Of a DNA stretch of 64,000 bases, positions 24,764-31,637 are shown one piece after another (within the stretch, counting starts at the first letter, position 1; every line of letters starts with the position of its first letter). The stretch covers positions 1-64,000 of the forward strand of contig NZ_JADWYR010000003.1 of the NCBI RefSeq assembly GCF_015831355.1. The letters are read 5' to 3'. This DNA is from Panacibacter microcysteis (lineage in GTDB: Bacteria > Bacteroidota > Bacteroidia > Chitinophagales > Chitinophagaceae). The position numbers were made by a program, and so were the translations under genes. Under the pieces are notes generated by a model. The model saw only the letters and a list, made by a program, of their open reading frames with translations. It made no database searches and was not told where the DNA came from.

Positions 24764-26514
24764 CAGACTGTGAAAAAACCTTCTATTTTTCCAAAAACGA
24801 CCTAAAAAGGTATTGCCCCAAAAGTATAGCGCTTCATTAGAGGAGCCTTTAAAAACAGCGATAAATAATCATACAAAAAAACGACTGGCTTAATTAGTCT
24901 GTAAACAACTTTGATAATAGCCTTTTGTATGGCACAAACTACTTTGTTGTAGTTTGGTTGCCACTTTTGGATTTGTTCGAGCATCTTTTCAAAGCCCAAT
25001 ATGTTTTTAGTGCGCATAAAGTTGTAGCAGAACATGATCAGGTTCATCTCTCCATTTACTTTTTGCAAGCCTTTCAGTAGTGTATGAGTATATCCGAAGT
25101 GTCGCTTGATCGTACCGAAGGGATGCTCTGCGATAGCTTGCCTTCGTTTGTAGTAAGCCGGGTTTTTTTTGATGTTAGTATCATTGATGTCAACTGCGTC
25201 CTGGTATTCGCTGCGTTGTATAATTCGTTTGGGTAATTTGGTGCACTGGTTTTTCAGTGGGCAGGTTTTACGGGCGTCCGTGCGGTATGTTTTAAAACGA
25301 TAACTTGTTTCATTCGCTTCTCCTTTTTTGTGATGCCATGTACCTAATGATGTGAGGGTTGCACCTGCGGGACATACATAAATATCTGTTACTTTATCAT
25401 AGTGAAAGCTTTCTGCTAAAAATTCATTGGCTATATGCTTTACAGAGGGCTGTTCTTTGTAAGCTACATGTGTGATCATGTTTTCCTGCTGACATTGCTG
25501 CAGTTCTGCACCGGTATGGTAACCTTTGTCAGCAAGTATCATTAGTTCATCTTCTTTTTGTAATTGCAGGTTTATTTTGGCTTGCATGGCTGTATTATGC
25601 AAAGCCTTGCCATCATTTGTATTGGTGGCTTGTGTATGTACAATGAGGTTATGTTTATCATCTACGGCATTCTGCGTATTGTAGGCAACCTCTACAATGC
25701 TTTTGGTAATAAGTATGCTGCGGCTGTCGCAGTCAGTAGTGCTTATTTGTTTGTCATCGGTATTGTTCAACTGCTCCTGTATAAGATCATATTTAATACT
25801 ACGTTCTTTGAGTTTGATAAGACCTTGTGTGATCTTTTCTTTTTTTAGCTGAAGTTCATCACCCGCTGTGGTGCTTTCCTGTTGGTCGATTTCATCAAGT
25901 TCCTGCAAATATTTATTGGTTTTGTCTTCTATAAACTGGCGATGCTTATCTATTTTTTTTTGATTGTAATTATTCTTTTTGCTGTTAACTGCTTTGAATT
26001 TACTGCCATCTATAGCAATGGTTTTGTTACCCAGCAGGCCGGAATCACCCAGAAAGTGAACGTATAACCTGAACATGGATTGCAGTGGCACTGCATGCAG
26101 CTTACGAAAGTCTGCAATGGTATGATAGTTAGGCTGCAGGTTTTGCAACAACCATTGCAGTTCTATATTGCGGGTACATTCTTTTTCCAGTTTACGGCTG
26201 CTGCGTATTTTATTTAAATAACCGTAGAGGTATAATTTCAGTAGTACAGCGGGAGCAAATGGTGGACGGCCTTCGCTCTTATGCATTGTCTTTGTGAAGC
26301 CTAATTGTTGCAGATCCAGTTTATCTACAAAGGCATCCATGAGCCGTACTGCATTGTCGGCAGCTACCTGGCCATTAAGTGTGGCAAAATATGTTTGATT
26401 ACGATTGCTTCCCTGTATGAATTGCATAATACCAACACACAAAAATCATACACACTTCGGCCTATTAACATTGTGTGTATATTTGATTTGTAACGATGGT
26501 TTTTTCACAAACTC
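24764..26514 (-). mobile_element. Complete IS1182-family element inserted in the crossover box of an attC-like site
   Basis: 1751 bp. Terminal repeats CAGACTGTGAAAAAACC (24764-24780) and, inward from the right, GAGTTTGTGAAAAAACC (26514-26498). A 4-bp duplication CCGT flanks it. The insertion falls directly in the CCGTTAGC box, splitting the site at the expected crossover point, which should block excision of cassette H until the element leaves. Confidence 0.88.
24802..26427 (-). CDS. IS1182-family transposase
   Basis: Start at ATG 26427 (MQFIQGSNRNQTYF). The 541-residue protein has the DUF772-like N-terminal domain (GRPPFAPAVLLKLYLYGYLNKIRSSRKLE) and a DDE nuclease core with AIDGSKFKAVNSKKNN (first Asp), MILADKGYHTGAELQ (second Asp) and EHPFGTIKRHFGYTHTLLKG (Glu). 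A KQ-rich helical insertion lies between the first and second Asp. The gene is intact and fills its element. A decayed transposase at 5209-5714 belongs to the same family but another subtype. Confidence 0.93.
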   Translation of the reverse strand: MQFIQGSNRNQTYFATLNGQVAADNAVRLMDAFVDKLDLQQLGFTKTMHKSEGRPPFAPAVLLKLYLYGYLNKIRSSRKLEKECTRNIELQWLLQNLQPNYHTIADFRKLHAVPLQSMFRLYVHFLGDSGLLGNKTIAIDGSKFKAVNSKKNNYNQKKIDKHRQFIEDKTNKYLQELDEIDQQESTTAGDELQLKKEKITQGLIKLKERSIKYDLIQEQLNNTDDKQISTTDCDSRSILITKSIVEVAYNTQNAVDDKHNLIVHTQATNTNDGKALHNTAMQAKINLQLQKEDELMILADKGYHTGAELQQCQQENMITHVAYKEQPSVKHIANEFLAESFHYDKVTDIYVCPAGATLTSLGTWHHKKGEANETSYRFKTYRTDARKTCPLKNQCTKLPKRIIQRSEYQDAVDINDTNIKKNPAYYKRRQAIAEHPFGTIKRHFGYTHTLLKGLQKVNGEMNLIMFCYNFMRTKNILGFEKMLEQIQKWQPNYNKVVCAIQKAIIKVVYRLIKPVVFLYDYLSLFLKAPLMKRYTFGAIPF

Positions 26515-26560
26515 CCGTTAGCGGTAATTTCTTGCAGACACTCCGAATTAGATCGATAGT

Positions 26561-26935
26561 ATGACAAAATCTAAAAACTTGCTTTTACTTTTTGTATTAA
26601 TATGTATATCATCCTGTCTTTGGAATGATACAGCTATTACTGAAGATCTAGGAGATAAATATTTTTATTTAGGCGCTGGAAACGAATCTCAAATTCTATC
26701 AGGAGACGAAAAGAAAAATATAGGAATAACCATTATTCCTCAAGAAGTAATAGAATACAATTTTGACAATCGATTTATAATCGCAAAGAGTGTAGCGAAG
26801 CGTAATAGTAATAATGTTCAAGAATTTTGGATCGTAGACAAAAAAAGTAAAGATTTAATAGTAACGGATTCGATTTCCTTTATGAAAAAGATTGAGAGTC
26901 TTGGATTAAAAATAAGGTTGAAACCGAGAAAGTGA
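26561..26935 (+). CDS. Cassette I: lipoprotein, DUF3997-like
   Basis: A 124-residue protein starting 43 nt after the cassette boundary. It has a lipoprotein signal (LLLLFVLICISSCLW, Cys about 20). The mature part fits the small DUF3997-type lipoprotein: a DLGDKYFYLGAG strand motif, then VIEYNFDNRFIIAKSV, and EFWIVDKKSKD near the end. Function unknown; probably an inner-face outer-membrane or periplasmic lipoprotein. The family name is from memory of the motif pattern. Its promoter, if any, may come from the IS1182 element just upstream. Confidence 0.72.
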   Translation: MTKSKNLLLLFVLICISSCLWNDTAITEDLGDKYFYLGAGNESQILSGDEKKNIGITIIPQEVIEYNFDNRFIIAKSVAKRNSNNVQEFWIVDKKSKDLIVTDSISFMKKIESLGLKIRLKPRK

Positions 26936-26945
26936 TCCCCAAAAC

Positions 26946-27146
26946 TACCGCTAACATTGGCATTACCAAAAGTTTGGCAGACGGAATAACAATGAGCAGT
27001 TTGTGCGCTATTCATCTTCAGTTCGGGCAGACAAAGCAACAATCGGCAGCAGTTGTTATCTTCAACAAAATATTTTCAAATCGGCATTTGTTCCGGGGCT
27101 GACGGAATACTAATTCCAAACCTTCGGTAATACCTGGCCGTTACCT
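26946..27146 (+). repeat. attC-like site I
   Basis: 201 bp. Left end ACTACCGCTAAC complements the start of cassette I (TTAGCGGTAAT at 26518). Very similar to site F, with arms around ATTACC and GGTAAT. Right box GTTACCT (27140-27146). Confidence 0.88.
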
Positions 27147-27175
27147 GCAACCTTAAGCGCAACAGAAATAAATCC

Positions 27176-27871
27176 ATGGCAGTAGATAAAGAAGAAATCA
27201 AAAAAAATAAATATTCAGTTATTGGAAGCCTAATAGGTACAGGGATACTTTTTTTAATTTACCACTTTGGGAATGTGCTGGGGTTAACGGAGTCCTCAAA
27301 AGAAACTTCTTATAAAATTTTAATCATAGCATTGTATGCTACGCTCTTCGGTGGAACACTATTTGTTTTATTTGCAAAAAAGCCACCGAAAAAGTCGGTT
27401 AGCAAGCGATTACCTTTGTTCAGAAAATGGGTTAAGGGATTTGCTATCTTTATCTTAATATTTGGCACTAATGGCGTTAGTGTATATTTTACCCGTCAAA
27501 GTGTCGAAAGCATACCTCCGTACCTTGTTAAGATAATTAATAAAACAAATCTGTCCGTGACTCTAAGTAAGAGCGTCGATTTACAAATAACTAAGCCTAT
27601 TTCGCCTTTTGAAGATCAGCAGATAGATTATCAAAGAGGTACTCTTTCTCAAAATAAAATTAGTAAAGACATCTTGGTTGGCCCTAATGATACAGCCTTA
27701 GCGACACTTAATTTTAATTCCTCTCGACAGCTGTATAACTTGTACAAATCAGGTCAATTTGAGTTGACTGTTATTTTTAAAGCAGATGATGGTAAATTTC
27801 CAATTATTAGCAATATTCCATTTTCTAAACCAATAATGGAGAAGGGCTATTCAGAGTGTATAATAAAATAA
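27176..27871 (+). CDS. Cassette J: membrane protein of unknown function
   Basis: A 231-residue protein, ATG 35 nt after the cassette start. It has three predicted membrane helices: VIGSLIGTGILFLIYHF (about 15-31), ILIIALYATLFGGTLFVLF (about 48-66) and FAIFILIFGTNGVSVYF (about 90-106). A C-terminal domain of about 120 residues follows, beta-rich (LVKIINKTNLSVTLSKSVDL; ALATLNFNSS), probably outside the cytoplasm. I do not recognise it. Last cassette of the array before the IS110 junction. Confidence 0.72.
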   Translation: MAVDKEEIKKNKYSVIGSLIGTGILFLIYHFGNVLGLTESSKETSYKILIIALYATLFGGTLFVLFAKKPPKKSVSKRLPLFRKWVKGFAIFILIFGTNGVSVYFTRQSVESIPPYLVKIINKTNLSVTLSKSVDLQITKPISPFEDQQIDYQRGTLSQNKISKDILVGPNDTALATLNFNSSRQLYNLYKSGQFELTVIFKADDGKFPIISNIPFSKPIMEKGYSECIIK

Positions 27872-27872
27872 G

Positions 27873-27901
27873 GCTGCAGGTAACATGGGGTTTTGCTCAA
27901 G
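27873..27901 (+). repeat. attC-like site J, left end only
   Basis: GGCTGCAGGTAAC complements the start of cassette J (TTACCTGCAACC at 27141), followed by the arm ATGGGGTTTTGCTCAAG. The site is then cut by the second IS110 element; the right half is not found beyond the element, where conjugative-element DNA begins. Confidence 0.8.
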
Positions 27902-27947
27902 TTTTCTATGATTTATTTGAGCCATTTTATTATTAATTTTTTCGTGG

Positions 27948-28967
27948 TTATGCACAGGGGCGTACATAGTTATCCTCATAACGCCTATTGTCTCTAATTA
28001 CTGCAAACACACGATGAATGAGTTTGTTCCTGATGGCATTGATGATGCTCATTTTGTTTTTTCCTTCTAACAATTTTCTTTCAAAATAGGCTTTCATTTC
28101 CGAGTCATTTTGCAGGGCCGACATGGCACAGAGGTGTAACAGTTTTTTTAATTTCATATTTGCAAAAGGACTTACTGATGGCTTGTATTTTACGCTGCTG
28201 CCAGAGGTTTTATTAAAAGGCACTACACCACAATAACAGGCAAGCTCTTTGGCATTGTTAAAAGCCGTAAAGCCTTTGGTGTACACCAGCAGGGCTGTGG
28301 CTGTTACTTTACCAATGCCATTTACTGACTGTAACAATTCTACAGTATGATTTAGTTGTTCATCCTGCTTTATTATTTTGTTGATAACAGATTCAATTTG
28401 CAGTTTTGTTTTTTGCAATGCTTTAATAACGGGTTGCTGCAGTTTGAGTACCATATTACCTTCTCCAATGCAACCGCAATCAATTAGTTCCTGTGCAGGA
28501 ACAGTAAGAAGCTTAAGCGTATTAACGACCCTTTCCCGCTGGGCAATAAGATGCTTTATCTTCTCAATGCTTGTGTCTGCTGGCTTCCAGAGCTTTGCCT
28601 GGTCGTGATAACGCAGCGCATACCACGCAATTTTGCAGGAAGCAGATCTGTCATCGCTGCCTCGTTCCAATCCACCAGCCTTTTTTATGCGAAGGGGCAT
28701 TTCTATCCAGATGGCAGCAGAGTGATGAACTAAAAAGTTAACCAGGCCCGTATTGTAAATGCCGGTATACTCCAGGCAAAACAGGGTTTCATTATTGATG
28801 GCGGCCTGGTGAAGTTGCAGCCAATCCAATAACGCTTTGTACCCGTCAGCCGTCTGTGCAAACTGTTGATGCAGCGGTCTAACCGATGACTGCATGGCGA
28901 TAAGTGTAATATCGAACCAGGATTTTGAAATGTCGATACCTACAAAATTTTTAAATAACTTACTCAT
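27948..28967 (-). CDS. IS110-family transposase (DEDD recombinase)
   Basis: Start at ATG 28967 (MSKLFKNFVGIDISKSWFD). The 339-residue protein has the DEDD motifs in FVGIDISKSWF, FCLEYTGIYNTGL and SDDRSASCKIAWYALRY. The C-terminal domain has LLQSVNGIGKVTATALLV and the serine motif VPFNKTSGSSVKYKPSV. It is clearly homologous to, but distinct from, the transposase at 23420-24436. The gene is intact. Confidence 0.92.
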   Translation of the reverse strand: MSKLFKNFVGIDISKSWFDITLIAMQSSVRPLHQQFAQTADGYKALLDWLQLHQAAINNETLFCLEYTGIYNTGLVNFLVHHSAAIWIEMPLRIKKAGGLERGSDDRSASCKIAWYALRYHDQAKLWKPADTSIEKIKHLIAQRERVVNTLKLLTVPAQELIDCGCIGEGNMVLKLQQPVIKALQKTKLQIESVINKIIKQDEQLNHTVELLQSVNGIGKVTATALLVYTKGFTAFNNAKELACYCGVVPFNKTSGSSVKYKPSVSPFANMKLKKLLHLCAMSALQNDSEMKAYFERKLLEGKNKMSIINAIRNKLIHRVFAVIRDNRRYEDNYVRPCA

Positions 28968-29165
28968 ACTTTTAATGATTTGAGAATGAAAAGTTTTAAC
29001 CTGTTTTTTGAACCTGATCAAGACCTTAATAATGGGACTGCAATTCCCTATTTTCTATTTGATCCCTTGTTCAAAAAAGCCGGTGCAGGAGTAAAACTTG
29101 CGATAGGTCTTTAAACCTTGTGGGGCGATAAAGCGCCTGCAACGGCAGGTTGTTTATAAATGTAG
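28968..29165 (-). ncRNA. Candidate bridge RNA of the second IS110 element
   Basis: Upstream of the transposase and non-coding. The conserved AATGGG...TTCCCTATTTTCTAT stem-loop (29031-29058) parallels the first element. An outer stem GCCGGTGCAGG (29079-29089) with CCTGCAACGGC (29136-29146) pairs at 10 of 11 positions and encloses the presumed target loop. In it AAAACTTG (29093-29100) is the reverse complement of CAAGTTTT across the left junction (27898-27905). The right guide could not be matched, as the original right flank is lost. Confidence 0.6.
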
Positions 29166-29183
29166 TTATTCACTTAAAAAGGG

Positions 29184-29663
29184 ATGAACCCTGCTGATGC
29201 AGCGCAGGTCAGCAACAGGTTATTGCATGCAAGGCGGCGGGTGTATGGTACCGCCGATGATAAAGGTGATGTGCGTGTGGTGGTAAGGGGTATCTATACC
29301 AAAGAAAACCTGCTGTTCCTGCAGCTCAGCTTCGAGAATGTGTCTTCTATCCATTATGATATTGATTTTATCCGCTTTAGCATCCAGGACAAAAAGATCG
29401 CCAAACGCACTGCTGCGCAGCAGGTGGAGATGCAACCGGTGTGTACTGCCGGTAATAGCAAAAAGATCAGGGCAAATACTACTTCGGTTGCGGTGTTTGC
29501 CTTTGAATCATTTACCATACCTGATGCGAAGGTTTTTATTATACAGATCGGCGAAGCTGGTGGCGGGAGGCATTTGCAACTGCGCGTGAAAAACAGGGAT
29601 ATCATCCATGCGATATCCGCGGACAGCAATACGCAACCGGGTGAGCACTACACAGATTTTTAA
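29184..29663 (+). pseudogene. traN: Conjugative transposon protein TraN, 5'-truncated (DUF4138)
   Basis: A 159-residue open frame that matches the C-terminal half of Bacteroidota TraN (DUF4138): RVYGTADDKGDVRVVVRGIY, then LSFENVSSIHYDIDFIRFSI and QIGEAGGGRHLQLRVKNRDI. Full TraN is about 300 residues with a signal peptide, so the N-terminal half is missing at the IS110 junction. TraN is part of the mating-pair apparatus of Bacteroidota conjugative transposons. The ATG at 29184 is only the first one after the breakpoint. Confidence 0.82.
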
Positions 29664-29681
29664 ACATCAAAAATTGTTGTT

Positions 29682-30647
29682 ATGACAGAGAAAGAATTGA
29701 GTTTGTTTGAGAAACAACTGATGAAGATCGGTTTGAAAGAGGCTTTCACACCGGAATTGGTCGACAAACTGAAGAGCGGAGCACCCTCCATCGAACATCC
29801 TTTCAAAAAATCGTATGATGGCGATGAAGCAAGTGCAACGCTGCATATTAAAAAGTCGGAGACCTCGGATCAATACTTTTTTAACAAGTACGACCTCAGT
29901 GTGCGGAAGGACGGGCAGGCGGCAGAGATGAAGCAGACCTTCCACCTGAATAATTTCAAACGCAAACCCGATGACGAGCATGCTGCGAAGTTCTACACCA
30001 CTTTTACATTCAAGGAAGCATTCAATTATCTCTCCGGCAGACCGGTCTGGAAAACCTTCAGCAATGCGAACGACCAGCATTACAAGGCCTGGACAGTGGC
30101 CAATCTGAAAAACATCCAGCAAAACGGCAGCCCCGAGCAGAAACAGTATAACCAGCATTACCCGTTCGACCTGGAAAAAGTGCTGGCCGGCTATAGTATC
30201 CGGGAGCTGGCGCATGAGGAGTATAAAACCCGTCTGATGGAATCCCTGCAGCGCGGCAACCTGCAGCTGGCAACATTCATCAGTAATGACGGCAAAGAGC
30301 AAAAGCTGTTTATCTCACCCAATATCCCCCTAAACGCTTTGCGGGTATATGACGCCAACAAGCAGGTGCTACCAACGGACGCCCTGGTCGAAAAGGGATA
30401 CATTGGGAAGGAGTTCGGTGAAAAATTAAAGGAGAGTGTTGAACACATCAGGCAACGCAATGGAAGCGAAACGCGGCAACAGCAGGCACCCGCACAGGAA
30501 AACAGACGGGAGGAACAGCGCGTGGCCAAAGAAGAAAAGGAGAGCGAGACGGCACACACAGCGCATAAACAACGACAGACCAACAGGCAGGTGCAAAAGC
30601 AGGAAGGGGAAATCAAAAAACCGCGGCAAAAGCACAAAATTCATTAA
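29682..30647 (+). CDS. Conjugative-element accessory protein of unknown function
   Basis: A 321-residue cytosolic protein, 18 nt after traN. The N-terminal part has a helical LSLFEKQLMKIGLKEAF followed by a beta-rich domain (ATLHIKKSETSDQYFFNKYDLSV; QTFHLNNFKRKPDD). The middle is helical, and the last 70 residues are a highly charged low-complexity tail rich in Glu, Arg, Gln and Lys. Similar proteins sit near DNA-processing genes of Bacteroidota conjugative elements; I cannot assign a family name with confidence. The charged tail suggests nucleic-acid or partner binding. Confidence 0.65.
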   Translation: MTEKELSLFEKQLMKIGLKEAFTPELVDKLKSGAPSIEHPFKKSYDGDEASATLHIKKSETSDQYFFNKYDLSVRKDGQAAEMKQTFHLNNFKRKPDDEHAAKFYTTFTFKEAFNYLSGRPVWKTFSNANDQHYKAWTVANLKNIQQNGSPEQKQYNQHYPFDLEKVLAGYSIRELAHEEYKTRLMESLQRGNLQLATFISNDGKEQKLFISPNIPLNALRVYDANKQVLPTDALVEKGYIGKEFGEKLKESVEHIRQRNGSETRQQQAPAQENRREEQRVAKEEKESETAHTAHKQRQTNRQVQKQEGEIKKPRQKHKIH

Positions 30648-30672
30648 ATACGGACGAATGAAGTGAAGCAGG

Positions 30673-30993
30673 ATGGTGGCACTAGACAAGATAATGGTGG
30701 ATTTTAAAGCGGCTTTTCATGGCTTTATGCAGGCTGCCGTAGACGATGCAAGGCTTGGTCCGCTGCACATCAGTCTGTATGCAGCCATCCTTCATTTTTA
30801 CAGTGTGCAGGAAGACCAGGGGCCGTTATCTGTGTTTGGAAAACAGTTGATGCAATACGCGAAGATATCTTCCAGTAACACCTATCACCGGCTGATCCAG
30901 GAACTGCACCGGTATGGTTATATCCATTACATTCCTTCTTATAACCCGGTACTGGGTAGCCTGGTTTATTTGCTAAAGCAGGGCTGCAAATGA
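30673..30993 (+). CDS. Small winged-helix-like protein of the ICE remnant
   Basis: A 106-residue protein. Its second half looks like a winged helix: a recognition region ISSSNTYHRLIQELHRYGYI and a hairpin HYIPSYNPVLGSLVYLL. A 31-residue N-terminal helix (FKAAFHGFMQAAVDDARLGPLHISLYAAILHF) precedes it. The next gene encodes a homologue, so they are a tandem pair. Such proteins are common beside integrases of Bacteroidota elements and are probably regulators. Confidence 0.65.
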   Translation: MVALDKIMVDFKAAFHGFMQAAVDDARLGPLHISLYAAILHFYSVQEDQGPLSVFGKQLMQYAKISSSNTYHRLIQELHRYGYIHYIPSYNPVLGSLVYLLKQGCK

Positions 30994-31048
30994 ATATATT
31001 GATCGCCCGGATGAGGCAATAGTCCGTGATTTCACTAAGTAATTGGTA

Positions 31049-31345
31049 ATGTTTATGGACGTAGGGAACATGATAAGAGACTTTATGGAATTGATACAGG
31101 AAGATCCGAGGATTCGTCCTTCGCATATCAGTTTGTTTCTCGCACTCGTCAATTATATCAAGTGTCAGCAAGGCAACATGCCTGTGGTTATTTTCAAAAG
31201 GGAAATCATTAAACAGGCAAAGGTTTCTGCTGCAACATTTCATCGCTGTATCAATGAGCTGAACAAATACGGGTATATAAAGTATTTACCTTCCTGCAAT
31301 GCGGTTGCGGGGAATCTTGTTTCTATTCCAAGATTGAGCGAATAA
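31049..31345 (+). CDS. Small winged-helix-like protein, paralogue of the preceding gene
   Basis: About 98 residues from ATG 31049 (ATG 31055 or TTG 31043 are alternatives). Shares the pattern of the previous protein: IRPSHISLFLALVNYIKCQQ, then KVSAATFHRCINELNKYGYIKYLPS and AVAGNLVSI. Likely a DNA-binding regulator of the mobile element. The pair arose by duplication. Confidence 0.65.
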   Translation: MFMDVGNMIRDFMELIQEDPRIRPSHISLFLALVNYIKCQQGNMPVVIFKREIIKQAKVSAATFHRCINELNKYGYIKYLPSCNAVAGNLVSIPRLSE

Positions 31346-31373
31346 AAAATGCTTCCCGCATAAAATCTTAAGT

Positions 31374-31637
31374 ATGATGAAACGCGATGACGTTGTGATG
31401 ATCCGTGCAATTGCAATTTGCTTCAAGCCTTTTTTGAAACCGGAAGAGGCGTTGATCTATTGTAATCTAAGCAGGACGCAGTTTGCGCTGAAATGTGAAG
31501 AATTTGGTATTTTAAAGACTGGTGGCGGCTACTATAAAAAGGAAGACCTCGACCTCATCTGTACAGGCGGGTCTTCCTTATCTCAGTTAAAAGTTAACGA
31601 GGTTATCACTGCTGTCAAGAACAGGAAGGGCTTTTGA
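31374..31637 (+). CDS. Excisionase-like small DNA-binding protein
   Basis: An 87-residue protein with LKPEEALIYCNLSRTQFALKCEEFGI followed by GGYYKKEDLDLIC, the pattern of a winged helix of the excisionase/MerR kind. It lies at the 3' side of the integrase, tail to tail, and the two coding regions overlap by 51 nt (31587-31637). In related elements such proteins help the integrase in excision. Identification is by pattern only. Confidence 0.6.
   Translation: MMKRDDVVMIRAIAICFKPFLKPEEALIYCNLSRTQFALKCEEFGILKTGGGYYKKEDLDLICTGGSSLSQLKVNEVITAVKNRKGF

Larger units (their letters stand above)
27902..29175 (-). mobile_element. Second IS110-family element, at the junction between cassette array and ICE remnant
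   Basis: Left end TTTTCTATGAT (27902) matches the left end of the first IS110 element. The right end is not certain and lies between about 29160 and 29183, before truncated traN. Left flank is an attC-like site and right flank is conjugative-element DNA, so a deletion or rearrangement accompanied or followed insertion. Confidence 0.75.

Noticed and set aside
814-27146. The 200-bp repeats as a CRISPR array, MITEs or simple interspersed repeats
   Set aside because: Spacing follows gene length, the outer ends match the ends of each cassette individually and arms covary; these features fit attC sites and not CRISPR or MITEs.
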